Shown here piece after piece: positions 1 to 7,912 of a stretch of DNA of 15,103 nucleotides (positions are counted from its first letter, which is position 1; every line of letters begins with the position of its first letter). Location: NCBI GenBank assembly GCA_021781695.1, contig JAJXWG010000018.1:1-15103 (forward strand), read 5' to 3'. The notes beneath the pieces are model-generated. The model was not told where the DNA came from and ran no database searches. It worked only from the letters and a program-made list of their open reading frames with translations. The DNA comes from Pseudomonadota bacterium. GTDB lineage: Bacteria; Pseudomonadota; Gammaproteobacteria; Burkholderiales; Gallionellaceae. The translations under genes and the position numbers were made by a program.

Positions 1-717
1 GCCCTGCATGAACACAAAAACAAAGGTGCGCTGGCAAGCGTGGTCACGCTGGATGTGCCTCGCGAACAGACAAAGAACTACGGTGTGGTCGTGATAAATA
101 AGGATGGGCAGGTCGAATCTTTCCAGGAAAAGCCGGCACCCGAGGAGGCCAGATCCACACTGGCCAGCACGGGCATTTACATCTTCGAGCCCGAAGTGCT
201 GGAACTCGTACCATCGGGTCAGATCTTCGACATAGGGAACGATCTTTTCCCGCTGCTCGTAAAAGAGAAACACCCATTTTTTGCGCAAAACCGCCATTTC
301 AACTGGATAGACATAGGCCGCTTGACGGATTACTGGGAGGTATCACAGCGCGTGCTGCGCGGGGAGGTTGCACTGATGGGCATGCCTGGCAAGGAAATCC
401 AGCCTGGCGTATGGGCAGGCCTCAACACATCCATCGATGGAAGCGTCAAGATCATCGGCCCAGTCTATATCGGTTCCAACGTGAAAATAGAACCGGGGGC
501 GAGCATCATCGGCCCCTCCTGGATTGGCCACGGTAGCCACATACGTTCGGGCACCCGGCTTGAACGCTGCATCCTGTCTGAATATGTGCGCATCAGTGCA
601 GGGCAAACGCTTAGCGATATGATCATCTCCAACCAGTATTGCGTCAAACGCAACGGCGATGTCCACTATCTGGGCGAAGAAAACTTCACGCTGCACTGGG
701 GGGATGCGCGCGGCTGA
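1..717 (+). CDS. NDP-sugar pyrophosphorylase (mannose-1-phosphate guanylyltransferase-like), 5' truncated
   Basis: The reading frame is open at base 1 and ends at TGA 715-717, leaving 238 residues. About the first hundred residues, including the nucleotide-binding N-terminus, lie outside the window. The visible part has the hallmarks of a nucleotidyltransferase that joins a sugar 1-phosphate to an NTP. FQEKP at visible residues 41-45 contains the conserved sugar-phosphate-binding Lys. GIYIF follows at 58-62 and WIDIGRLTDY at 102-111. Residues about 125-205 are rich in short I/V-G-x-x repeats (IIGPVYIGSN, ASIIGPSWIG), typical of a left-handed beta-helix C-terminal domain. Substrate specificity (GDP-mannose, dTDP- or UDP-sugar) cannot be fixed from this fragment. 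A cytoplasmic supplier of activated sugar for polysaccharide or LPS is likely. cysC follows 52 bases later on the same strand. Confidence 0.85.
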   Translation, partial: ALHEHKNKGALASVVTLDVPREQTKNYGVVVINKDGQVESFQEKPAPEEARSTLASTGIYIFEPEVLELVPSGQIFDIGNDLFPLLVKEKHPFFAQNRHFNWIDIGRLTDYWEVSQRVLRGEVALMGMPGKEIQPGVWAGLNTSIDGSVKIIGPVYIGSNVKIEPGASIIGPSWIGHGSHIRSGTRLERCILSEYVRISAGQTLSDMIISNQYCVKRNGDVHYLGEENFTLHWGDARG

Positions 718-769
718 TGGTTACATCGGCCGATGTCCTGATGGCAACACAAATAATCACGGGGAAATA

Positions 770-1369
770 ATGAGCGGACAGAATATTTTTCAACAGGCAC
801 TCAACATCAGCCGCAAAGAGCGCGAAAAACTGAACGGGCACAAGGGACAGGTGATCTGGCTCACAGGCCTTTCAGGATCGGGGAAGTCCAGCATCGCCAA
901 TGCAATGGAGGTTGCATTGCACGCAAACGGATATCGCACTTATATTCTCGATGGCGACAATGTGCGCGGCGGCTTGAGCCGCGATCTGGGATTTTCAGAT
1001 GCAGACAGGGTTGAAAATATTCGCCGCATCACCGAGGTTTCCAAGCTGATGATGGATGCCGGCCTGATTGTGATGACCGCCTTTATATCGCCATTCCGGC
1101 ACGAGCGCGAGATGGCGCGCAATCTTGTTGGCAGGGAACACTTTGTCGAAGTATATGTAAGCACGCCTCTGGAAGTGTGTGAGGAACGAGACGTGAAGGG
1201 CTTATACAAAAAGGCCAGGGCCGGTCAATTGCCCAACATGACGGGGATAGACAGCGCTTATGAGGCCCCGCAGTCTCCCGACGTGCTCGTCAACGGCTGC
1301 GGCCAGAGCATCGAGGAGACAGCAAGAATGGCGATCGCGCAGATATCGACACTGCATTTGCTTGGCTGA
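770..1369 (+). CDS. cysC: Adenylyl-sulfate kinase (APS kinase)
   Basis: This 199-residue protein phosphorylates adenosine 5'-phosphosulfate with ATP to give PAPS, used for sulfate reduction or for sulfation. The P-loop GLSGSGKS is at residues 33-40. It is followed by the family motif DGDNVR (61-66) with GLSRDLGFSDADR just after, and by AFISPFR, which matches the segment holding the family's phosphorylated Ser. Its length matches single-domain CysC. The start ATG at 770 is chosen because GGGGAA (761-766) lies at ribosome-binding distance and the N-terminus then matches the family. An in-frame ATG at 659 would overlap the upstream gene. No cysD/cysN sulfurylase or cysH lies in the window. The upstream neighbour is a sugar nucleotidyltransferase, so a role in polysaccharide sulfation is possible but unproven. 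Confidence 0.95.
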   Translation: MSGQNIFQQALNISRKEREKLNGHKGQVIWLTGLSGSGKSSIANAMEVALHANGYRTYILDGDNVRGGLSRDLGFSDADRVENIRRITEVSKLMMDAGLIVMTAFISPFRHEREMARNLVGREHFVEVYVSTPLEVCEERDVKGLYKKARAGQLPNMTGIDSAYEAPQSPDVLVNGCGQSIEETARMAIAQISTLHLLG

Positions 1370-1370
1370 A

Positions 1371-2444
1371 TCACACTGCGCTGCGGCCACGATGAGGAAG
1401 CTCAAGATAGCGATGCGTCTGCATCTCCATCAGGCGCGAGACGATGCGTTCTGACTCGCTGTCCTGCATCTCATACAGGTTTTCCGGCAATACGACAAAA
1501 CTTGCCACAAGCTTCACGCAATTATCATAGAGCACGTCGATCAGCCAGGCGAAACGGCGGGCTTCATCCGCATTGTCAGGCGTCATGCGTGGCACGCCCG
1601 ACAGGAATACCGTGGAATAATCCGCCGCTATCCCGAGATAATCGGATTGATCGTGGTTGCCTTTGCACAGCACGTTGAAATCGTACCAGACGATTTCGCG
1701 CGCCGATCGCAGCGCAGGAATATTTCCTGCAACAGCCGACTCTTTTCCCTTCGTCAGGCGCTTAAACATCGCCTCCATGCGCATCAATGCATCCGGTTCA
1801 TCCATGAAAACAGGATCTCGTATCAGGTGCAACAGACGGTAATCTTTGTTCCCGTCGAAATGCAATATTTTCAATTCATGCTTCAACAGTTCGATCGCTG
1901 GCATAAAATTCTGCCTTTGCAGACCATTTGGATAAAGCTCATCCGGGGGGTAGTTGGAGGTAATGAGCAGCACCACTCCGCGCTTGAACAAGGCGGCCAA
2001 AAGACGCCCCAGTATCATCGCATCCGCAATGTCATCCACATGAAATTCGTCGAGGCAAAGCAGCCGCACAGCATCGGCGATATTGTCTGCAAGCGCCATC
2101 AACGGATCGGGCATGCCTGACAGCCGTTTCATCTCGGCATGCACCTCGACCATGAACTGATGAAAGTGTATACGACGCTTGCGCCGATACGACAGACAGT
2201 GATAAAAGCCGTCCATCAGGAATGTCTTGCCGCGCCCCACTCCACCCCAGATATAAAGTCCCTGAGGGACTCTCGGACTCAAGAGGCTGCGACCTAAAAA
2301 ACTGTCGCGTTTATGCTTGAATTCGACGAGCTGCCGCCAGAGTGTTTCCAGTTCTTCGACTGCAATGGATTGCGCGTCATCGCAGACGAAACCAGCCTTG
2401 TCGCATGTTGCCTGATACCAGGCTCTGGGTGAGATATCCGGCAC
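1371..2444 (-). CDS. zapE: Cell division protein ZapE (AFG1-like AAA ATPase)
   Basis: The gene encodes 357 residues of the AFG1/ZapE P-loop ATPase family. Bacterial ZapE binds near FtsZ and modulates the Z ring. Walker A GGVGRGKT is at residues 67-74 and Walker B LLCLDEF at 128-134. The family signature HFHQFM follows Walker A at 93-98, and LLITSNYPP is a sensor-1-like strand. The start is GTG at 2444-2442, two bases after the stop of the upstream glyoxalase-fold gene, with a GCGGA that could serve as ribosome-binding site. Otherwise translation would be coupled to the upstream gene. It is the last gene of the purT operon. Its TGA lies one base from the stop of convergent cysC, so no dedicated intergenic terminator exists between them. 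Length and motif order are normal for the family. Confidence 0.93.
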   Translation of the reverse strand: MPDISPRAWYQATCDKAGFVCDDAQSIAVEELETLWRQLVEFKHKRDSFLGRSLLSPRVPQGLYIWGGVGRGKTFLMDGFYHCLSYRRKRRIHFHQFMVEVHAEMKRLSGMPDPLMALADNIADAVRLLCLDEFHVDDIADAMILGRLLAALFKRGVVLLITSNYPPDELYPNGLQRQNFMPAIELLKHELKILHFDGNKDYRLLHLIRDPVFMDEPDALMRMEAMFKRLTKGKESAVAGNIPALRSAREIVWYDFNVLCKGNHDQSDYLGIAADYSTVFLSGVPRMTPDNADEARRFAWLIDVLYDNCVKLVASFVVLPENLYEMQDSESERIVSRLMEMQTHRYLELPHRGRSAV

Positions 2445-2446
2445 GC

Positions 2447-2815
2447 TTAGTCCGCAGTGAATTCCAACGCATTCTGATCAGGGTCGCGGCAAAACAGCGC
2501 ACCGCGTCCGGACTGACTCAGCGTATAGGCTATTCCCGCCTGATCGAGCCTGGCAGCCAGTTTTGCCATGCTTTCAACCTTGAACGCCACATGACGGTCG
2601 CGGCCTCCATGATCCGGGCGCAGCAAGCCTTTCTCCACGTCAGGCAATACCATCAGATGTATTTGTTGCCCCTTCCCCGCGTCATACCAAACGCCGTCAA
2701 AATTCAAGGTTGGACGGCCCGTGTTTAATTGCAGACCCAGCACGCCTTCGTAAAAAGCTCGCGCCCTAGCCAGGTCATCCGTCAGGAAACTCACATGGTG
2801 GATGCCGTTGATCAT
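2447..2815 (-). CDS. VOC superfamily (glyoxalase/bleomycin-resistance fold) protein
   Basis: This is a 122-residue single-module vicinal oxygen chelate protein. The N-terminus INGIHHVSFLTDDLARARAF is the classic first beta-alpha unit, followed by FYEGVLGL. Likely metal ligands fit the usual pattern: His6/His7, His53 (QIHLM), His75 (RHVAF) and Glu118 (NALEF). The motif DPDQNALEF near the end is standard for this fold. The ligand set suggests an active metal site, but the substrate cannot be deduced. Members include glyoxalases, dioxygenases and antibiotic-binding proteins. The ATG (2815-2813) overlaps the purT TGA as ATGA, and no clear ribosome-binding site precedes it, so translation is probably coupled to purT. 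zapE starts two bases after its TAA. Confidence 0.88.
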   Translation of the reverse strand: MINGIHHVSFLTDDLARARAFYEGVLGLQLNTGRPTLNFDGVWYDAGKGQQIHLMVLPDVEKGLLRPDHGGRDRHVAFKVESMAKLAARLDQAGIAYTLSQSGRGALFCRDPDQNALEFTAD

Positions 2816-4011
2816 GGTTTTAGGGGCTTGACCAGGCTTGCTGCAAGCCTTGCGCGCGATCTCGCTTCATCGGTGTCAACGCCGTTTGCCAAGGCAACTC
2901 CCATGCGACGGCGGAAGAAGGATTCCGGCTTGCCAAACAGGCGTATATCGCTGTCTGGAACGCGCAAGGCATCGGGTACGCCTGCAAAGGCGATGCCCTT
3001 CCCTTCCATCTGGCCGTAGATCACGGCGGAAGCACCCGGGCTGCGGAGCCGGGTATTCACCGGCAGGCCCAGTATCGCTCTTGCATGCAGCTCGAATTCG
3101 TTCTGCACCTGCGAGCACATTGTGACCATGCCCGTGTCATGCGGGCGCGGACTGACTTCGGAGAACCACACGTCGTCGCCCTTGACGAACAGTTCCACGC
3201 CAAACAGGCCCAAACCCCCGAGATTCTCCGTCACCTTTGCCGCAATCTCTTTCGCACGCTGCAAGGCAAGTGCCGGCATACGCTGCGGCTGCCAGCTTTC
3301 CACATAGTCGCCATTCACCTGAATATGGCCGATGGGATCGCAAAAATGTGTTTGCGTGTTGCCATCCGCCCCCATCGCGCGCACGGTGAGCAGCGTGATT
3401 TCATATTCGAAGGCGATCATGCCCTCGACGATCACGCGCCCCTGGTTCACACGGCTGCCGCTCGCAGCATAGTTCCACGCGGCTTCAATTTCTGAAGGCG
3501 CTTCAATTTTTGATTGCCCCTTGCCGGATGATGACATCACCGGCTTGATGATGCATGGATAACCGATTTTCTCTATTGCGGTACGCATTTCATCCAAGGT
3601 GTCGGCGAAACAATACGGCGAAGTTGGCAGTCCCAAAGTTTCTGCGGCGAGGCGGCGTATGCCTTCGCGGTTCATCGTCAACATCGTGGCGCGCGCGGTA
3701 GGTATAACCCGCGCCATCCCCTCGCCCTCTATCTTTGCCAGCATGGCGGTTGCGATCGCCTCGATTTCCGGCACGATCAGATCCGGCTTTTCCTGCTCGA
3801 TCAAGGCGCGCAACGCATCTCCATCGGCCATGTTGATCACATGAGATCGGTGCGCAACCTGATGACCTGGCGCATCCGCATAACGATCGACCGCGATGGT
3901 TTCGATGCCCAAACGTTGCAGCGCAATGATGACTTCTTTGCCCAGTTCGCCAGCACCCAGCAGCATGACGCGGGTGGCAGATGCACTCAAAGGTGTACCG
4001 ATGACAGACAT
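2812..4011 (-). CDS. purT: Formate-dependent phosphoribosylglycinamide formyltransferase (GAR transformylase 2)
   Basis: PurT makes formyl-GAR from GAR, formate and ATP in purine biosynthesis, a folate-independent alternative to PurN. The 399-residue protein has the expected ATP-grasp layout. A nucleotide-binding start VMLLGAGELGKEV lies at residues 15-27, VPEIEAIAT follows in the preATP-grasp domain, and IIKPVMSSSGKGQS is the ATP-grasp glycine-rich loop. The metal-binding segment SEVSPRPHDTGMVTM is intact. Length is close to E. coli PurT (about 392). The start ATG (4011-4009) has GGTG about ten bases upstream. It is the first gene of a minus-strand operon with the VOC protein and zapE, and diverges from the class I aldolase gene. 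A perfect TATAAT box lies 32 bases upstream of the start. Confidence 0.97.
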   Translation of the reverse strand: MSVIGTPLSASATRVMLLGAGELGKEVIIALQRLGIETIAVDRYADAPGHQVAHRSHVINMADGDALRALIEQEKPDLIVPEIEAIATAMLAKIEGEGMARVIPTARATMLTMNREGIRRLAAETLGLPTSPYCFADTLDEMRTAIEKIGYPCIIKPVMSSSGKGQSKIEAPSEIEAAWNYAASGSRVNQGRVIVEGMIAFEYEITLLTVRAMGADGNTQTHFCDPIGHIQVNGDYVESWQPQRMPALALQRAKEIAAKVTENLGGLGLFGVELFVKGDDVWFSEVSPRPHDTGMVTMCSQVQNEFELHARAILGLPVNTRLRSPGASAVIYGQMEGKGIAFAGVPDALRVPDSDIRLFGKPESFFRRRMGVALANGVDTDEARSRARLAASLVKPLKP

Positions 4012-4042
4012 TTTTCAGCACCTAATATTGAATTGAGGTGGA

Positions 4043-4048
4043 ATTATA
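4043..4048 (-). promoter_or_regulatory. Candidate -10 box of the purT-VOC-zapE operon
   Basis: Read on the minus strand this is a perfect TATAAT, 32 bases upstream of the purT ATG, in the AT-rich divergent spacer between purT and the aldolase gene. No good -35 hexamer is found at 16-18 bases. The downstream leader would be about 25 bases. The call rests on the -10 alone. Confidence 0.4.
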
Positions 4049-4077
4049 CACAGCGTAAATATCGTCGGGATTATCCG

Positions 4078-4137
4078 ATGAAAAATCAGCGCATTCCCAA
4101 TGGTTTATATGTCGTTATATCGTTTGAATCAGAGTAA
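4078..4137 (+). CDS. Possible 19-codon small ORF upstream of the aldolase gene (doubtful)
   Basis: ATG at 4078 opens a 19-codon frame ending at TAA 4135-4137. The predicted peptide is MKNQRIPNGLYVVISFESE. GGGA at 4067-4070 sits seven bases before the ATG, which is a reasonable ribosome-binding site. The ORF lies wholly in the leader of the class I aldolase gene, 33 bases before its start. No family is recognised. It has no run of regulatory codons as in classical attenuator leaders, and no convincing hairpin follows. It could be a leader peptide, a small protein or chance. Confidence 0.2.
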   Translation: MKNQRIPNGLYVVISFESE

Positions 4138-4170
4138 CATTAAGCGCCTTGATGATTATGGAGCGCCATC

Positions 4171-5220
4171 ATGACCGACATCGTGCAATTACTGGCTGAC
4201 GAGGCGGAATACCTCCTGAGCCACCGCTGTGCCGGCATACCTAAAGAGTCGCTGCACCTGCCAGGCGTTGATTACATCGACAGGGTCGTGGCGATGAAGG
4301 ACAGAAAGCCCGCCGTGCTACGCAGCCTGCAAAACCTGTATGGGCATGGCAGGCTGGCAAACACCGGCTATCTCTCGCTGCTGCCCGTGGATCAGGGTGT
4401 GGAACATTCAGGCGGCGCCTCATTCGCGCCCAATCCGATGTATTTCGACCCCGAGAATATCATAAGGCTTGCCATCGAGGGAGGCTGCAACGGTGTTGCA
4501 TCAACGCTGGGCGTACTGGGTTCAGTCGCGCGTCGCTATGCGCACAAAATCCCATTCATCGTCAAAATCAATCACAACGAACTGCTCACCTATCCCAACA
4601 AATTCGACCAAACGCCGTTTGCAAGCGTCGATCAGGCATTCGACATGGGTGCCGTCGCAGTCGGTGCAACGGTGTTCTATGGTTCGGAACAGTCGCGCCG
4701 CCAGATCAGCGAGGTTACGGCTGCCTTCGAACATGCCCACAACCTCGGTATGGCAACCGTACTGTGGGCCTATTTGCGCAATCCGGCTTTCAAGCAGGAT
4801 GGCATCGATTACCATGTATCAGCGGATCTTACAGGACAGGCCAACCATCTTGCAGCCACCATCAATGCCGACATCATCAAGCAGAAAATGAGTGAAAACA
4901 ATGGCGGCTACAAGGCCATCAAGTTTGGCAAGACCAGCGACAAGGTTTACAGCACGCTGACTTCGGACCATCCAGTCGACCTCGTGCGCTATCAGGTGGC
5001 CAACTGCTACATGGGACGCGTTGGCATGATCAATTCGGGTGGCGCATCAGGCCACGACGACCTGCATCAGGCGGTGCGCACTGCGGTGATCAACAAGCGC
5101 GCAGGCGGCATGGGCCTGATCTCCGGCAGAAAAGCTTTCCAGAAACCGATGCAGGAAGGCATCGCTCTGCTCAATGCCATTCAGGATGTGTACGGCGACC
5201 CCACCGTGACTGTGGCGTGA
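4171..5220 (+). CDS. fbaB: Class I fructose-bisphosphate aldolase (FbaB/DhnA type)
   Basis: The enzyme reversibly cleaves fructose 1,6-bisphosphate to DHAP and glyceraldehyde 3-phosphate by Schiff-base chemistry in glycolysis, gluconeogenesis or a Calvin-type cycle. The 349-residue protein matches the bacterial FbaB layout along its length: LLPVDQGVEHSGGASFAPNP near the front, PFIVKINHNELLTYPN in the middle, then ADIIKQKMSENNGGYKAI, and VANCYMGRVGMINSGGASG close to the end. By barrel position the Schiff-base lysine is most likely Lys237 of DIIKQK. The C-terminal KRAGGMGLISGRKAFQKP is the phosphate-binding end of the barrel. GGAG at 4160-4163 is a good ribosome-binding site for the ATG at 4171. 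It is monocistronic as far as can be seen, with 159 bases to divergent purT and 104 to the next gene. No class II enzyme is present here. Confidence 0.95.
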   Translation: MTDIVQLLADEAEYLLSHRCAGIPKESLHLPGVDYIDRVVAMKDRKPAVLRSLQNLYGHGRLANTGYLSLLPVDQGVEHSGGASFAPNPMYFDPENIIRLAIEGGCNGVASTLGVLGSVARRYAHKIPFIVKINHNELLTYPNKFDQTPFASVDQAFDMGAVAVGATVFYGSEQSRRQISEVTAAFEHAHNLGMATVLWAYLRNPAFKQDGIDYHVSADLTGQANHLAATINADIIKQKMSENNGGYKAIKFGKTSDKVYSTLTSDHPVDLVRYQVANCYMGRVGMINSGGASGHDDLHQAVRTAVINKRAGGMGLISGRKAFQKPMQEGIALLNAIQDVYGDPTVTVA

Positions 5221-5324
5221 ATCCATTTCAAACGCAGCATTCTTGCACTGCGCAGATTTGAGTATTGCATGTTTTTTCTGACTACCAAAATATTGCTCTG
5301 TGTCATTCTGGTAGAATTGACCCG

Positions 5325-7034
5325 ATGAAAGACTGGTGGCGCTCATTGGACGTGGCAACTAAGCTGAATATCCCGATTCAGCTGATGTTGACGGCCGTCT
5401 TGTCATTCGCTCATCTGTGGGTTATGCAAAACTTCAAGACGGAAGTACTGGACGGTGCCAAAAGACGCGCCGTCGTTTCCGCCGACGGCATCATCAACGG
5501 CATGAACATGCTGATGGTGACCGGCGTGATTTCGAACCCCGATAACCGCCGTCTGCTCATCAGAAAGATGAGCGAATCGGAACACATGAGGGAAGTTCGC
5601 ATCATACGAGCAAAGCAGGTTCAGGATCAGTTCGGCAAAGGGTTGCCAGAAGAGCAGCCCATGGACGGTCTGGACAGCCTTGCGATCAGCTCAAAACAAC
5701 CCCAGTTCAAGCTTTACAGCAGCAAGTCAACGCTGCGTACCGTTGTGCCCTTCATTGCAAGCACCAATTTCCGCGGCACCAATTGCCTTTCCTGCCACCA
5801 TGTGGCACCAGGCTCGGTGAACGGTGCTGCCAGCATCACCATCGACATGACAGATGACTTCAACGAGATCAGAAAAGCCCGGAACGAACTCTGGGCAGGG
5901 CAGCTATTTTTGCAGCTTCTGATGTACTTCGCGGCCCAGGGCCTGATAAGCCGCTTGATACGCCCGCTAACCAGCCTGAAGTCATCCATGGAAGTCATCA
6001 AAAATACGGGCAGCACAGAGCAGTTTATCCCTATCAAGGAAAACAAGAACAAGGATGAAATCGGCATACTCACCGGCACATTCAATCGCATGTCGGAAGC
6101 GCTGTTCAATTCGGAACAATCGATGAAGCTTGCCAAATCCATCTATCAATCGAATGCGGACGCCATCATCGTGACAGATCAAAACAACCTGATCACGGAT
6201 GTCAATCCGGCTTTTACCAAACTTACCGGTTACCTGCCCGAAGAGGTGATAGGGAAAAACCCCAGGATCATGAAATCCGGGCTGCACGATGAAAAGTTTT
6301 ACCAGCAGATGTGGCAAAAAATCAAAGATGAGGATCACTGGCAGGGCGAACTCTGGGACAAGCGGCGCGATGGCTCGCTTTATGCAAAACTAGCCAACAT
6401 CATCGCGTTGCGCAACGATGACGGCAGCGTGTACCGGTATGTGGCGCAATTTTCAGACATCACGGAAAAGAAACAAAAGGATGAGCTGATACACTGGCAG
6501 GCCAATTACGATCCGTTGACCAACTTGCCCAATAGGCGCCTTTTTCACGACAGACTGACAGCAGCCATCAAGCTTGCTGATCGCAAAAAACAGCCATTCT
6601 CGCTGTTTTACATCGACCTTGATCACTTCAAGGAAATCAATGACAAACTTGGTCATGCCAACGGCGATGCGCTGCTGATGGAAGCCGGGCAGCGCATAAA
6701 CAGCTGTGTGCGCGAGACAGATACGGTTGCGCGCCTGGGTGGCGATGAGTTTGCCATCATCCTGCCGGAGCTTGAAGATACTGCACAGATCAAACGCATC
6801 GCGGAAGGCATCGTCAACAAACTGGCCCGGCCATTTTTCTTCATCAACGATGAAACCGGATATCACGTTTCCGCCAGCATCGGGATCGCCATTTACCCTT
6901 CTGATGCCAGGGAGATAAGCGCCTTGATCAACTGTGCGGACCATGCAATGTATCAGGCCAAAACGGCCGGACGAAACGGCTACAGATACTTTTCCGAATC
7001 GATAAAAAACCGCAAGGAAGAGGATCAGTCTTGA
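5325..7034 (+). CDS. Membrane diguanylate cyclase with periplasmic haem-c sensor, HAMP, PAS and GGDEF domains
   Basis: This is a 569-residue sensor enzyme predicted to make cyclic di-GMP. Transmembrane helix 1 spans residues about 16-34. A periplasmic sensor region of about 150 residues follows, containing CLSCH at 154-158, a CXXCH covalent haem-attachment motif. Helix 2 (about 188-208) leads to a HAMP linker (about 209-262), a PAS domain (about 275-385, with ITDVNPAFTKLTGY and ending QFSDITEKK) and a GGDEF domain (about 395-558). GGDEF at 472-476 is intact, and RETD at 463-466 is a canonical product-inhibition I-site five residues before it. There is no EAL domain. The start ATG at 5325 places the charged N-terminus just before helix 1; the upstream in-frame ATG at 5265 gives an unlikely extension. 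The ribosome-binding site is weak. The last 10 bases overlap the convergent EamA gene. The haem suggests sensing of redox state, oxygen or NO, which is inference. Confidence 0.92.
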   Translation: MKDWWRSLDVATKLNIPIQLMLTAVLSFAHLWVMQNFKTEVLDGAKRRAVVSADGIINGMNMLMVTGVISNPDNRRLLIRKMSESEHMREVRIIRAKQVQDQFGKGLPEEQPMDGLDSLAISSKQPQFKLYSSKSTLRTVVPFIASTNFRGTNCLSCHHVAPGSVNGAASITIDMTDDFNEIRKARNELWAGQLFLQLLMYFAAQGLISRLIRPLTSLKSSMEVIKNTGSTEQFIPIKENKNKDEIGILTGTFNRMSEALFNSEQSMKLAKSIYQSNADAIIVTDQNNLITDVNPAFTKLTGYLPEEVIGKNPRIMKSGLHDEKFYQQMWQKIKDEDHWQGELWDKRRDGSLYAKLANIIALRNDDGSVYRYVAQFSDITEKKQKDELIHWQANYDPLTNLPNRRLFHDRLTAAIKLADRKKQPFSLFYIDLDHFKEINDKLGHANGDALLMEAGQRINSCVRETDTVARLGGDEFAIILPELEDTAQIKRIAEGIVNKLARPFFFINDETGYHVSASIGIAIYPSDAREISALINCADHAMYQAKTAGRNGYRYFSESIKNRKEEDQS

Positions 7035-7912
7035 ATTTCCCGGTTATTGCCATACAGCTTTCCCGACAAAAGGCTTGCCGCAACAATCAGCAGCGCACCT
7101 AGCCATTCGCGCAATCCCATCGCCTCATGCGCCAGAAAATACGAAGCGATTGCGGCGACCACCAATTCAAACAGGAACAGCAGCGTGGCCCGATTGGCCG
7201 GCATATGGGTCACGCCGTATTGCACGGCAAAGCTGCAGGCGCACAACGCGATGCCCAGCAGGAACAGCAGCCCCCAGGAATCTACGCTTATACCTGATAA
7301 ATTCAGTCCGCCCTGCCACCATATCAGCGGTGCGGTAAGCACTGCCGTACCGAACCAGATGCTCACCGACTTTGCCTCAACACTGAGATGCATGGCGCGG
7401 CGCGACACCACATTGGACAATGCAAACCCTATGCCTGCCGACAAACCTGTCCATTCCGAGATATTTTGCGGGAACGGTATACCCAGTTTTGGCTCCCACA
7501 GCATGATGAATGCCCCGACAAGCGATAACGCGATGATGGAATAGCCATAGCGATTCAGGCGCTCATCGAGCAGCCAGTATGAAAACAGGATGGTCCAGAC
7601 CGGCGCCAGGTAAAACAACAGCAGCACACGCATGACGATGCCGTGCAGCATCGCCAGCACATAGCCGAAATTGGCCCAGCCCGCGGAAAACACCAACAAC
7701 ACTGCCCACCAGCCTGCCCTGGGAAGTTCGCGCCACACGAGCGGCAGCATGAACGCGCCGAACAGCATCGCCAGTAGATAGGTGATGAAGGTCGCCTGCG
7801 GGCCTGAAACGCCGGCTGCCTGCAACACGCGAAAAGGGTACCAGATCAGCCCCCAAACCAGTGCACCGCTCAGGATTCCTGCAACCGGCATGACATTTTG
7901 TTTTGATGACAC
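7025..7912 (-). CDS. EamA/DMT superfamily inner-membrane transporter
   Basis: The 295-residue, very hydrophobic protein shows two EamA repeats (about residues 10-140 and 150-285) and about ten membrane helices, the normal size for the drug/metabolite transporter family. Characteristic pieces are GALVWGLIWYPFRVL near the start, FYLAPVWTILFSYWLLDER at the end of repeat 1 and FLFELVVAAIASYFLAHE in repeat 2. The substrate is unknown; family members export amino acids, nucleosides or drugs. The start is GTG at 7912-7910, preferred because AAAGGG lies seven bases upstream. An ATG seven codons later has no ribosome-binding site. The 3' end overlaps the convergent diguanylate cyclase gene by 10 bases. 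It is divergent from dapC with only 46 bases between starts, so their promoters must overlap. A link to diaminopimelate or lysine export is possible only by position. Confidence 0.9.
   Translation of the reverse strand: MSSKQNVMPVAGILSGALVWGLIWYPFRVLQAAGVSGPQATFITYLLAMLFGAFMLPLVWRELPRAGWWAVLLVFSAGWANFGYVLAMLHGIVMRVLLLFYLAPVWTILFSYWLLDERLNRYGYSIIALSLVGAFIMLWEPKLGIPFPQNISEWTGLSAGIGFALSNVVSRRAMHLSVEAKSVSIWFGTAVLTAPLIWWQGGLNLSGISVDSWGLLFLLGIALCACSFAVQYGVTHMPANRATLLFLFELVVAAIASYFLAHEAMGLREWLGALLIVAASLLSGKLYGNNREIQD

Noticed and set aside
659..769. Longer cysC starting at ATG 659.
   Set aside because: It overlaps the upstream gene by 59 bases, adds a non-homologous extension, and the ATG at 770 has the better ribosome-binding site.
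1647..2120. Plus-strand ORF of 157 codons inside zapE.
   Set aside because: It is antisense to a well-supported conserved gene, with no recognisable domain.
4081..4170. Promoter for the aldolase gene, with TATATC at 4116-4121 and TTCCCA at 4094-4099 as possible boxes.
   Set aside because: Both hexamers match only four of six bases and several other equally weak pairs exist in this AT-rich spacer.
5293..5317. Promoter TTGCTC/TAGAAT before the diguanylate cyclase gene.
   Set aside because: The spacer is only 13 bases, too short for a sigma70 promoter, and no better partner was found.
5221..5324. Possible terminator after the aldolase gene (CGCAG 5233-5237 pairing with CTGCG 5248-5252, T6 at 5272-5277).
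   Set aside because: The stem is only five base pairs and the T-run is about 20 bases away, so it does not form a credible intrinsic terminator.
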